A program made the translations under genes and the position numbers. A stretch of 48,285 nucleotides of DNA from Peptoniphilaceae bacterium (lineage in GTDB: Bacteria; Bacillota; Clostridia; Tissierellales; Peptoniphilaceae): the NCBI GenBank assembly GCA_022779285.1, contig JALFST010000018.1, forward strand, positions 1-48,285, in the 5' to 3' direction. The notes below the pieces were generated by a model. The model had not been told where the DNA came from. It saw nothing but the letters and a program-made list of their open reading frames with translations, and ran no database searches. Shown here piece after piece: positions 41,365-48,285 of the stretch (the first letter of the stretch is position 1; each line of letters begins with the position of its first letter).

Positions 41365-43056
41365 ATGGATATTTATCGAAGCCGGCAAGCTCGGCTTGTC
41401 ATTTTATTTCTTTTTATCATGTTTCTTTTTCTTCCTATACATACTGTACATGCTGCAGAGGGTGAGACGACATCGGATGCAATTACGGTAACGGCGGAGG
41501 AAAGACAGCGGATTCAATCCGCCGGCTGGTATCGTTCCGCGGAAAGCGGCAGAATATTCTATATTACATCCGAGCTCAGGACACTCACGGGATTGCATGA
41601 GATCAACGGTTCGCTTTATCTTTTTAATGAAAACGGCGAGCTCTACAATATCAATCAGTGGATCCATACAGAAGGGAAGGAATTCTTTGTATCACCGACG
41701 GGCGCGCTTTATCGGAACCGATTTATCAGCTTCGGAGAATCCACCTATTATTACTTGGGAGATGACGGCTCGGTACAAAAGGGCATTATCTATGTGAATG
41801 GCATCGGTTACTATATGGATCCTTCTACAGGGATTATGCACAAGACCAATTGCTGGCTGAAAACAGGTGGCGAGCGGTATTTCATCAGCCCGACGGGCGC
41901 ATTTTATCAAAATCGTTTTATCAGCTTCGGGGAATCCGAATATTACTACATGGGCGAGGACGGTTCCGTTCAAACCGGTCTGATTTTCGTGAACGGCAAC
42001 GGCTACTATATGGATCCGCAAACGGGAATCATGGAGAAAGAGCCGCAATGGCTCAGCTTGAACGGCAAGCGGTACTTCATCAGTCCGACAGGCGCATTTT
42101 ATCAAAATCGTTTTATCAGCTTCGGAGAATCCGAATATTACTACATGGGCGAAGACGGTTCCGTTCAAACCGGCCTGATTTTCGTGAATGGCAACGGCTA
42201 CTATATGGATCCGCAGACGGGAATCATGGAGAAGGAGCCGCAATGGCTCAGCTTGAACGGCAAGCGGTACTTCATCAGTCCGACGGGTGCATTTTACCGC
42301 AATCGTTTCATTACATTCGGAGACCTGGCTTATTATATGGGAGACGACGGCTCCGTTCAAACCGGCTTGATTCAGTATGGTGAGCGGAAATACTATATCA
42401 ATCCTTCAACAGCGGAATTAGATACCAATCCGCGTTGGATCAGCCTGAACGGAAAAAATTATTTTATCAGTCCGACCGGAGAGTTCTATCGCAACCGAAT
42501 CATCACCTTCGGTAATGTTGCTTATTATATGGGGAGCGACAGCGCCGTACAGAGCGGTATTGTTTGGATCAACGGGCTGCCGTATCGTTTTACGGAAGAA
42601 GACGGACGCCTTCTTGCACAGGCGGGAGCATATACAGTGGATGGAAAAGAGTATTATGCCGATGCGCTCGGTTATCCGGTGCGCAATCAAACCGTTGTTA
42701 TCGATGGAGTCGAGCGTGTGTATGGAGCGGACGGCGTCCTGGTGACAGAGACGGAGGAGCCGGAAGCCTCCGCATCCGAAATGATATATACGTTGAAGCA
42801 ATTCCGTTTTTATGGTGTTATTCAATGGAGCGGTTATAAATACACCTTTTATTCGGAAACCGTATTGCCGGGAGGAGGTCTGAATATTCCGGGACGTCAT
42901 GTGAATGAGGATGGATATGTAGTCGATGGAGACGGATATATCGTTCTTGCGAATGATGCAGCCAAGGGAACAATTTTTCCGACACCGTTCGGCCACTTCG
43001 GAAAGGTGTATGATCGGGGAACCAGCGGCAACCATTTGGATGTCTATATCCATTGA
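41365..43056 (+). CDS. Secreted cell-wall-binding-repeat protein with a DPBB/3D-like C-terminus
   Basis: A 563-residue exported protein: signal peptide (RLVILFLFIMFLFLPIHTVHA, cleavage near VHA-AEG), then many aromatic/glycine cell-wall-binding repeats (WLSLNGKRYFISPTGAFYQN, YYMGEDGSVQTGLIFVNG) to about residue 430. The last about 90 residues, with VLPGGGLNIPGRHVNEDGYV, DGYIVLANDAAKGTIFPTPFG and KVYDRGTSGNHLDVYI, resemble the double-psi-barrel (3D/RlpA-like) domain found at the end of clostridial wall hydrolases. It probably binds wall polymer and acts on peptidoglycan. ATG 41365 follows AAAAAGGGG. The next gene starts 15 bases later. Confidence 0.85.
   Translation: MDIYRSRQARLVILFLFIMFLFLPIHTVHAAEGETTSDAITVTAEERQRIQSAGWYRSAESGRIFYITSELRTLTGLHEINGSLYLFNENGELYNINQWIHTEGKEFFVSPTGALYRNRFISFGESTYYYLGDDGSVQKGIIYVNGIGYYMDPSTGIMHKTNCWLKTGGERYFISPTGAFYQNRFISFGESEYYYMGEDGSVQTGLIFVNGNGYYMDPQTGIMEKEPQWLSLNGKRYFISPTGAFYQNRFISFGESEYYYMGEDGSVQTGLIFVNGNGYYMDPQTGIMEKEPQWLSLNGKRYFISPTGAFYRNRFITFGDLAYYMGDDGSVQTGLIQYGERKYYINPSTAELDTNPRWISLNGKNYFISPTGEFYRNRIITFGNVAYYMGSDSAVQSGIVWINGLPYRFTEEDGRLLAQAGAYTVDGKEYYADALGYPVRNQTVVIDGVERVYGADGVLVTETEEPEASASEMIYTLKQFRFYGVIQWSGYKYTFYSETVLPGGGLNIPGRHVNEDGYVVDGDGYIVLANDAAKGTIFPTPFGHFGKVYDRGTSGNHLDVYIH
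41890..42290 (+). repeat. Nearly identical 195-bp tandem repeat inside the cell-wall-binding gene
   Basis: Two consecutive units with a 195-base (65-codon) period are almost identical in DNA; for example, ATTTTATCAAAATCGTTTTA is found at 41901 and again at 42096. The neighbouring units are more diverged. This points to recent duplication or gene conversion and to possible copy-number variation. Confidence 0.85.
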
Positions 43057-43070
43057 TGAGAGGGAGTATT

Positions 43071-44213
43071 ATGCAGCTTCATAAAATAGAATTCAGCAAA
43101 TATATCGGTAAGGTCCTGCTTTTCGGGGGCCTTGCTTTTGTTCTCCTTTTTCCGGCATCGGTATCGGCAGACGGGGAAAAAATATACGAAGCCTTTCATA
43201 CCTATCATTCGCTCCCAACGGTTCCTTCAAAGAAGCAAAGCGAGGAACCGGCGCTGACACCTCTTACGATTGATGATAGCCGTCAGCATTTGGGCTGGAT
43301 GGATGATGTGGACGGCGATCTGTATTTTGTAATGAAGGACGGAGAGCTGGTCAGAGGACTGACGAAAATTGATAAGAAATTATATTTATTTCAGGACAAT
43401 GGCGCGTTATACAAACAGAAGGGCTGGCTGGAAAATGCAGGAAGGTATTACTATGTAGAGGAAAATGGCACGTTAGCCTCCAATGCTGCGGTGGAATTGG
43501 AAACGGGAGAAACCTATCGATTCGGCGAGGACGGGACTCTGCAAACAGGCTTCCTGCGTGAAAACGGAATTCTCTGTTTCTTCAATTCTTCGGGGCAATT
43601 TTACGGTCAGCGTAATCACTCCGATCGCTGGATTGCTACTCCGAAGGGAGAAATTTTTACATATAAAGATGGTCATGTAGCGACGAATACTTTTCTCAAG
43701 GATAAGGATGGGAAACAATATTATGTTGATAATGATGGACTTCAAGTGCAAGGCGAAGTTGTAGCGGATCATGTGAAATATCTCTGCGACCCTCTGCAAG
43801 GGACGGTAACGGTTCTCAAACGAGATCAAATGCTCTGGCCGCTGCCCGGTTATACGACGATCTCTTCCTATTTCGGGATGCGCTGGGGAAACATGCATGC
43901 AGGGATTGACATTCCGGCTCCGACAGGAACCTCAATTCTCGCTTGCGACGATGGCACGGTAATCTATTCGGGATATGATTCTTCCAGAGGAAATTATGTC
44001 ATAGTTCAAAATGAGGAAGGCAATTGCTCCATTTATATGCATATGAGCCGTCAGGCGGTTTCGCAGGGAGAAAGGGTTCATGCGGGTCAGGTGCTTGGCT
44101 ATGTTGGGTCAACGGGAAATTCAACAGGACCTCACCTCCACTTTGAATTGCGCCTTGGAGGAGCGCAAGGCAGTCTTGTGGATCCGTTGAGCTATGACTA
44201 TGATCAAAAGTAA
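43071..44213 (+). CDS. Secreted M23 peptidase with cell-wall-binding repeats
   Basis: A 380-residue exported peptidoglycan hydrolase. Signal peptide YIGKVLLFGGLAFVLLFPASVSA; cell-wall-binding repeats about residues 75-250 (GWLENAGRYYYVEENGTL, GETYRFGEDGTLQTGFL); and a C-terminal LytM/M23 domain with zinc ligands H276 and D280 (MHAGIDIPAPTGT) and the catalytic HLH at 355-357 (GPHLHFELR). It should cut peptide cross-bridges. ATG 43071 follows GAGAGGGAG; an earlier TTG/ATG pair overlaps the previous stop. It is cotranscribed with the preceding cell-wall protein. Confidence 0.93.
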   Translation: MQLHKIEFSKYIGKVLLFGGLAFVLLFPASVSADGEKIYEAFHTYHSLPTVPSKKQSEEPALTPLTIDDSRQHLGWMDDVDGDLYFVMKDGELVRGLTKIDKKLYLFQDNGALYKQKGWLENAGRYYYVEENGTLASNAAVELETGETYRFGEDGTLQTGFLRENGILCFFNSSGQFYGQRNHSDRWIATPKGEIFTYKDGHVATNTFLKDKDGKQYYVDNDGLQVQGEVVADHVKYLCDPLQGTVTVLKRDQMLWPLPGYTTISSYFGMRWGNMHAGIDIPAPTGTSILACDDGTVIYSGYDSSRGNYVIVQNEEGNCSIYMHMSRQAVSQGERVHAGQVLGYVGSTGNSTGPHLHFELRLGGAQGSLVDPLSYDYDQK

Positions 44214-44261
44214 CGGCTCAGGATTTATCGTCAAAAAACAATTACAAGTACGGCAGAAACG

Positions 44262-44345
44262 AAGAAGCAGTAAACCGATTTTGAGCACCGGCCATTCCCG
44301 GAGAATCCGGAAGGACAGAGCGCATTGGATTTACTGCTTCTTGTT
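44262..44345 (+). terminator. Large inverted repeat after the M23 gene
   Basis: AAGAAGCAGTAAA (44262-44274) pairs exactly with TTTACTGCTTCTT (44330-44342); the 55 bases between contain an inner hairpin (CCGG...ATTC-CCGGA-GAAT...CCGG). TTGTT follows, a weak T tract. It may be a branched terminator or a small mobile-like palindrome (MITE-type). No open frame is inside. Confidence 0.5.
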
Positions 44346-44363
44346 ATCGAACATCCCTTTTTC

Positions 44364-44394
44364 TTGACAAGTTATGTGACGAGTGCCGTAAAAT
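44364..44394 (+). promoter_or_regulatory. Probable promoter of the three-gene ABC exporter
   Basis: TTGACA (44364-44369) and TAAAAT (44389-44394) with a 19-base spacer. A leader of about 95 bases follows, containing GAACAC (44414-44419) and its complement GTGTTC (44450-44455), possibly a regulatory hairpin. Confidence 0.5.
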
Positions 44395-44493
44395 GACGCG
44401 GAAGGTGTGAACACAGAGCGACCTGTTTGATATCATACGTGTTCAAGGTTTTGCTCGCAAAGGCAGTCTTGCCGAAACAACACAGGAGATCCT

Positions 44494-45300
44494 ATGATCG
44501 AAGTGAATCAGGTAGTGAAACGATACAGGGTGAAACAGCAATCACAAAAATGGCTGGCGAATCTTTTCCATGCAGAATATAGAACAGTAGCTGCTGTCCG
44601 GGGAATCAGTTTTCATATCGACAAAGGGGAAATGGTTGGCCTGATCGGCCTGAATGGTGCAGGAAAGACCACTACCTTAAAAATGCTGTCAGGTCTGATT
44701 CATCCGTCAGAAGGAACCATTTTGGTCGACGGGTTTACTCCGAAAGAGCTGAAAAGCGATTATTTGAAAAAGATCGGCCTGATCATGGGAAATAAAAGCC
44801 AATTATGGTGGGATGTATCGGCCTATGCCTCCTTTGAATTAGAAGGAGCCATCTACGGGTTGAAGGACGATACAATCCGACAAAAAGCAGAGACTCTTGC
44901 CGAGTTTCTTGATGTCCGAGATCTGCTGAAAACACCGGTCAGGAAACTGTCCATGGGGGAAAGAATGAAGATGGAGCTGATCCTTGTTCTTTTACATGAT
45001 CCGTCCATTCTTTTTTTTGATGAGCCGACCATCGGGTTGGATATCCTTTCCCAGAAGAAATTAAGGGAATTTATCAAGCGGTATCATCAAGAGCATATGG
45101 CCACCATGATCATCACCAGTCATAACATGCGGGATGTGGAAGAGCTGTGTGACAGGATTCTTGTTATCGATCACGGAACGATTCTCTATGACGGAACCAT
45201 TGCGGCGCTTAGTTCATATCGTCAGAAAAATGATACAAACCCGGCGGATGATTTTGAGGAAACGATAGCCGGATTATTGGAAGGCGGTTATAGAGTATGA
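44494..45300 (+). CDS. ABC-2-type exporter ATPase (COG4586-like)
   Basis: A 268-residue ATPase with an extended N-terminus before Walker A (RVKQQSQKWLANLFHAEYRTVAAV), then GLNGAGKTTTLKML, the NKSQLWWDVSAYASFEL Q-loop region, signature KLSMGERMKMELI, and Walker B ILFFDEPTIGLDILSQKK with switch TSHNM. This arrangement and two following permeases match the COG4586/4587/3694 exporter group of unknown substrate. CACAGGAGATCCT precedes the ATG. The stop overlaps the first permease (ATGA). Confidence 0.9.
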   Translation: MIEVNQVVKRYRVKQQSQKWLANLFHAEYRTVAAVRGISFHIDKGEMVGLIGLNGAGKTTTLKMLSGLIHPSEGTILVDGFTPKELKSDYLKKIGLIMGNKSQLWWDVSAYASFELEGAIYGLKDDTIRQKAETLAEFLDVRDLLKTPVRKLSMGERMKMELILVLLHDPSILFFDEPTIGLDILSQKKLREFIKRYHQEHMATMIITSHNMRDVEELCDRILVIDHGTILYDGTIAALSSYRQKNDTNPADDFEETIAGLLEGGYRV

Positions 45301-46091
45301 AAATACTGAAAGCCGCATTCAAAATCAAAAAACACGAATTTACTGCTTATCGAAGCAATGTTTTTTTGAATTTCTTGTTCGGATGTGTTCCTCTCATATT
45401 TTCCATATTGCTGTGGAAGGCTATTTACGGAACGAATGCCGATGTGATCGGCGGGTATTCTTACAAGCAGATGATTACCTATTATGTTGTTGCTTTTCTT
45501 CTGTCTCGTATCATTCATGTCAGAGAGAACACTGTCAAACTCTCGGAGATAATTCAAAATGGCAATATCCATAACTATATGTTGAAGCCGGTTCGCTTCT
45601 TTTCATTGAATTTCAGGTTATATTTAGCGGAAAAGCTGATTTATCTCTTGAACATCGCTGCTCCGTATGTCATCTTCTGCCTATTGATTCATCAATATAT
45701 TTTTGTGAATGTGAATCGCCTTCCTTTTTTTATCCTTTCGGCTTGCCTGGCCTTTCTTCTCAAATACATCGTAGGCTGCTTTTTGGGGCTTTTGACAACT
45801 TGGGTTGAGGAGATATCAGGCTTGTTGGATTTCCTAGATAATGTTGAAAATTTTTTATCGGGCGGGTTGCTCCCTTTGTCGATTCTGCCGGCATCCGTTT
45901 ATTCGATTGTTTCTTTTTTGCCCTTTCCATACTTTCTGTTTGTTCCGATTGATATTTATATTGGGAGAATGCAGGAAAGCGAGATGATAGGCGCATTGGC
46001 AATCCAAGCCGCATGGATTGTCGTGCTGGGACTGCTGTTACATATTATCAAGCGAAAAGCATTCAGCAAGTATTCAGGCTATGGAACTTGA
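45297..46091 (+). CDS. ABC-2-type permease, first of pair
   Basis: A 264-residue membrane protein with about six segments (FLNFLFGCVPLIFSILLWKA, MITYYVVAFLLSRII, LPFFILSACLAFLLKYIVGCFLGL). The loop pattern VKLSEIIQNGNIHNYMLKPV is shared in form with the second permease (KNYELDGLLIKPVNPV), as expected for two related halves. It lies between the ATPase (four-base overlap) and the second permease (ten-base gap). Confidence 0.87.
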   Translation: MKILKAAFKIKKHEFTAYRSNVFLNFLFGCVPLIFSILLWKAIYGTNADVIGGYSYKQMITYYVVAFLLSRIIHVRENTVKLSEIIQNGNIHNYMLKPVRFFSLNFRLYLAEKLIYLLNIAAPYVIFCLLIHQYIFVNVNRLPFFILSACLAFLLKYIVGCFLGLLTTWVEEISGLLDFLDNVENFLSGGLLPLSILPASVYSIVSFLPFPYFLFVPIDIYIGRMQESEMIGALAIQAAWIVVLGLLLHIIKRKAFSKYSGYGT

Positions 46092-46101
46092 GGGGGATAA
46101 T

Positions 46102-46899
46102 ATGAGATATCTGAAATTATACTGGAGCTTCCTAAAGAACTGTATCAAACGCGAGACGATGTACCGATTTCATTTTTTTATTAGTATTCTTACCGTTGTA
46201 TTCGGCTATGTCGCCAATATCCTGTTCTACTATTTTGTCTACAATACCGGAGTAGAGAGCATATCCGGCTGGAGCGTCTATCAGGTTTATGTGCTGCAGG
46301 CCACCGTATGGATTGTCGATTCGATTTTCGGAGGAGTGTTCTTTTTTAACCTGATCAGAATCCCGATAAAAATCAAGAACTATGAGCTGGACGGATTGCT
46401 GATAAAACCGGTGAATCCGGTTTTTATAGTATCGCTCAGACAGTTCAATCTCGGATTGTTTTCCGGTGTTTTCTTCGGAATCGGATTTCTTATCTATGCT
46501 GTCATAAAAGGCGGCTTTCCTGTAGGTTTGGGTGAAGTTCTCGGATATATGCTGCTGGTTTGCTGTGCGGTATTGCTTCTTTTCAGCATTATGCTCATCA
46601 TGGTTACCTTTTCCTTGAAATTTGTGCGGATACAGGGTCTGATACAAATGTTCTGGACACTGATGGAGGTCGGAAAAAATCCGCATTCGATTTATCCGGT
46701 TGCACTGAGAAATGCTTTTACTTTTTTGATTCCGGCGATTGTGATTTATAATTTTCCATCTCAATTCTTGACCGATGCCCATTTTTTTGAGTATATGAAT
46801 CCTGGACTTACGGCAATTACGGCAATCCTGCTTACCGCTGTATGGCTATTTATCGCTGTTCGGTATTTCAGGAAATCGTTGAAATATTACTACAACTGA
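46102..46899 (+). CDS. ABC-2-type permease, second of pair
   Basis: A 265-residue membrane protein with about six segments (FHFFISILTVVFGYVANILFYY, VLGYMLLVCCAVLLLFSIMLIMV, AITAILLTAVWLFIAV) and the characteristic cytoplasmic stretch KIKNYELDGLLIKPVNPVFI. ATG 46102 follows GAGGGGGATAAT. With the preceding two genes it forms an exporter of unknown substrate; the setting among wall proteins hints at a surface-related cargo or self-protection, which is inference. Confidence 0.87.
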   Translation: MRYLKLYWSFLKNCIKRETMYRFHFFISILTVVFGYVANILFYYFVYNTGVESISGWSVYQVYVLQATVWIVDSIFGGVFFFNLIRIPIKIKNYELDGLLIKPVNPVFIVSLRQFNLGLFSGVFFGIGFLIYAVIKGGFPVGLGEVLGYMLLVCCAVLLLFSIMLIMVTFSLKFVRIQGLIQMFWTLMEVGKNPHSIYPVALRNAFTFLIPAIVIYNFPSQFLTDAHFFEYMNPGLTAITAILLTAVWLFIAVRYFRKSLKYYYN

Positions 46900-46932
46900 C
46901 CAAAGAAAGAGGACAAAGATGAGTAGGAAAAA

Positions 46933-46952
46933 TGTAACATTTGTAATATATT
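46933..46952 (+). promoter_or_regulatory. Second copy of the TGTWACATTTGTAAT element
   Basis: TGTAACATTTGTAAT (46933-46947) matches 14 of 15 bases at 41258-41272 and is followed by TATATT (46947-46952), a possible -10. The next start codon is 82 bases downstream (93 at the first site). No other feature explains the match. Confidence 0.55.
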
Positions 46953-46968
46953 AGAGTAGAGCGACTCA

Positions 46969-47006
46969 AATAGTTTCGAGAAAATTGATGTTATGTAGAA
47001 ACTATT
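46969..47006. repeat. Inverted repeat in the leader of the small membrane gene
   Basis: AATAGTTTC and GAAACTATT are perfect 9-base complements with a 20-base loop, ending ten bases before the GGAGGG ribosome site. It may influence translation or mRNA stability. Confidence 0.45.
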
Positions 47007-47028
47007 GATATGATATGGAGGGATATGG

Positions 47029-47250
47029 ATGTTGGATTTTATAAAAAAATACAAATCTTCGATATTGACGGTGCTTTTCTGCGTATTGATCGTACTTATC
47101 ATATATTATGTGAACCGGGCGTATATTCTGAATGGTGGCAAAATGCAGATTATTTCGGATTTATATCATAATAAAGTTGCCAGAGCTGTTGTGATATTGC
47201 TTATGGCTTTTTGCTTTATATTAAATGTGATTAGAGATAGAAAGAGGTAA
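47029..47250 (+). CDS. Small membrane protein, two predicted membrane segments
   Basis: A 73-residue protein with a basic N-terminus (MLDFIKKYKSS), membrane segment about 12-28 (ILTVLFCVLIVLIIYYV), a short polar region (NGGKMQIISDLYHNKVARA) and a second segment about 54-67 (VVILLMAFCFILNVI) ending RDRKR. GGAGGGATATGG precedes the ATG. No family recognised. It lies between the exporter and the last cell-wall protein and may share the promoter at 46933. Confidence 0.65.
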   Translation: MLDFIKKYKSSILTVLFCVLIVLIIYYVNRAYILNGGKMQIISDLYHNKVARAVVILLMAFCFILNVIRDRKR

Positions 47251-47295
47251 GAGAAAGTCCGCTTATCGCTTATTTATTTTATATAAAAAGGAATT

Positions 47296-47340
47296 ATGGC
47301 GGTTTTTGTCCACGATCGTATCCTTTTGAGTACAAAGTAA
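47296..47340 (+). CDS. Possible 14-codon leader peptide
   Basis: AAAAAGGA precedes an ATG at 47296 that reads MAVFVHDRILLSTK and stops at 47338-47340, directly before the GGAGG of the next gene. The placement would allow translational coupling to the TTG start downstream, but so short a frame could be chance. Confidence 0.25.
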   Translation: MAVFVHDRILLSTK

Positions 47341-47351
47341 GGAGGAATGTT

Positions 47352-48285
47352 TTGAAAACTATGAAAAGGTGGTATCTGCCCTTGGGACTTGCACTGGCTC
47401 TTTTTCTGACGCCGCCGGTCGTCAAGGCGGATACGCCCGACGCGACATCTCCGGCGGAGCCGACAGCGACTGATCTTGTAGAGCCGAAGCCCACGGAGAC
47501 GGAGGCGGCACCGGACGGCGAGACCGCGCCTTCCGCAGCGGAAGAGGCACCGAAGGAGAACGCGCCTGCTAAGGAAACAGCACCTGCACCTACGGAGAAT
47601 ACGGCTCCCGCACCCGATGAGGAAACAGTGCCGGTTCCCGCTGAGAAAACGGACCCCGCGCCTGCCGAGGAGACGGCTCCCGCGATACGCTATGACCAGG
47701 CAGGCAATCAGTTCTTTCAAGGAGACCAATTGCTTACGAATCAATGGGCAGCATGGAACGGTGAGGAATACTTTGCAGACGGTGCAGGGCATCCCTATGC
47801 AAATCGTTTTATCACCTTCGGTGAGGGGGTTTCCTACCTGATGGGAGAAAACGGAGCCAAATTGAAGGGTCTGCAAGCTTTCCGCGGGGATTTGTATCTT
47901 CTGGATGAACAGACGGGTCTTTTGCGTCTGGATAACGCGTGGGTCAAGACCGGAGAGGGAGAGGTCTTTCCCAACAGCGAGGGGAAGGTATATCATGACC
48001 GCATCATCAGCTTCGGAAGCACCGAATATTATATGAACAGCCGGGGGACAAAGTTCACGGGTTTGAAGAGCATCGGTTCGGATCTTTATTATTTCGATGA
48101 GACGACGGGCATCCTGCGCAAGGACAACGCGTGGGTGAAGACCTCTTTGGGAGAGATTTTCCCCAACAGCGAGGGAAAGGTGTACCATGACCGCATCATC
48201 AGCTTTGGGAGCACCGAATATTATATGGACAGCCAGGGGGTTAAGTCCACGGGTCTGAAGAGCATCGGCTCGGATCTTTATTACT
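47352..48285 (+). CDS. Secreted cell-wall-binding-repeat protein, 3' end cut by the window
   Basis: The frame is open to the window end (311 codons). A signal peptide (RWYLPLGLALALFLTPPVVKA) is followed by about 90 residues rich in Pro, Ala, Thr and Glu (repeats such as ENTAPAPDEETVPVPAEKTD), a wall-spanning or spacer-type linker, then cell-wall-binding repeats with a 64-residue period (DNAWVKT, FPNSEGKVYHDRIISFGSTEYYM, GLKSIGSDLYY). TTG 47352 has GGAGG six bases upstream; the ATG at 47361 has poor spacing. The linker DNA is clearly richer in GC than the neighbours. The C-terminal effector domain, if any, lies outside. Confidence 0.88.
   Translation, partial: MKTMKRWYLPLGLALALFLTPPVVKADTPDATSPAEPTATDLVEPKPTETEAAPDGETAPSAAEEAPKENAPAKETAPAPTENTAPAPDEETVPVPAEKTDPAPAEETAPAIRYDQAGNQFFQGDQLLTNQWAAWNGEEYFADGAGHPYANRFITFGEGVSYLMGENGAKLKGLQAFRGDLYLLDEQTGLLRLDNAWVKTGEGEVFPNSEGKVYHDRIISFGSTEYYMNSRGTKFTGLKSIGSDLYYFDETTGILRKDNAWVKTSLGEIFPNSEGKVYHDRIISFGSTEYYMDSQGVKSTGLKSIGSDLYY

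Noticed and set aside
41692..42360. 222-codon minus-strand frame with internal repeats
   Set aside because: Its repeats only reflect the tandem repeats of the cell-wall-binding gene on the plus strand.
44400..44493. Leader of the ABC exporter as a riboswitch
   Set aside because: Apart from one GAACAC/GTGTTC pairing, no conserved riboswitch core could be recognised.
47274..48188. Long minus-strand open frame of about 300 codons
   Set aside because: It mirrors the GC-rich, repeat-containing plus-strand cell-wall protein, which has a signal peptide, ribosome site and known repeats. The minus frame has an arginine/cysteine-rich, implausible composition.
1..48285. CRISPR array, rRNA or tRNA genes
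   Set aside because: I saw no regularly spaced direct repeats with unique spacers, no rRNA core sequences, and no tRNA T-loop/acceptor pattern. The repeats at 41.9-42.3 and 47.9-48.3 kb are coding.

Overview
The window looks like the chromosome of a low-to-mid GC Firmicute of class Clostridia, an anaerobe probably related to the Lachnospiraceae or a neighbouring family. The signs are strong AGGAGG-type ribosome sites, sigma-A promoters close to consensus, a ferredoxin-linked 2-oxoacid oxidoreductase, a TnpW/VapE remnant typical of clostridial conjugative transposons, and secreted proteins built from glucan/choline-type cell-wall-binding repeats. All functional names rest on recognising protein motifs in the translated sequence. 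No database search was run and the species cannot be named.

Layout, left half. 1-15.1 kb is mostly housekeeping: the 3' part of ptsI, a YitT membrane protein, the S1-type RNA-binding protein CvfB, a SurA/PrsA N-domain-like protein without its isomerase domain, dipeptidase PepD, a His/Cys-rich DUF1292 protein, a small P-loop protein, an RluA-type pseudouridine synthase, and a two-component system ending in a large lipoprotein. A GIY-YIG protein and RecX lie on the minus strand. Then come a YdbC/PC4-like ssDNA-binding protein, a CYTH enzyme, greA and lysS; the lysyl-tRNA synthetase carries an extra C-terminal tRNA-binding domain. 15.1-19.8 kb is a degraded mobile region: an IS30-family element abuts a 5'-truncated VapE primase/helicase gene, followed by TnpW, a small membrane protein, a probably frameshifted secreted peptide and long AT-rich noncoding DNA.

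Layout, right half. 19.8-26.9 kb is one tight operon (HerA-like ATPase, aminotransferase, RNase Z, ABC ATPase and permease) closed by a strong terminator. 27.2-34.0 kb is a metabolic module: CoA-transferase, ketopantoate-reductase-family dehydrogenase, four-subunit 2-oxoacid:ferredoxin oxidoreductase, a small helical protein, then a GntR regulator and a P-loop protein. On the minus strand 34.1-40.4 kb holds a MATE exporter and a complete LIV-type branched-chain amino acid ABC importer. 40.7-48.3 kb has a thioesterase, then a surface cluster: three secreted cell-wall-binding-repeat proteins (one with a DPBB/3D-like C-terminus, one with an M23 peptidase domain, one cut by the window end) around a three-gene ABC-2 exporter.

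How the genes may work together. LIV importer, aminotransferase, 2-oxoacid oxidoreductase, CoA-transferase and a 2-oxoacid/2-hydroxyacid-type dehydrogenase together suggest amino-acid fermentation with an oxidative branch (acyl-CoA, reduced ferredoxin) and a possible reductive branch. Two promoter regions in the surface cluster share a 15-nt motif (TGTWACATTTGTAAT) at almost the same distance from the next start codon, suggesting a common regulator. This motif and the metabolic module are the most interesting leads; I see no clearly new defence or RNA-guided system.
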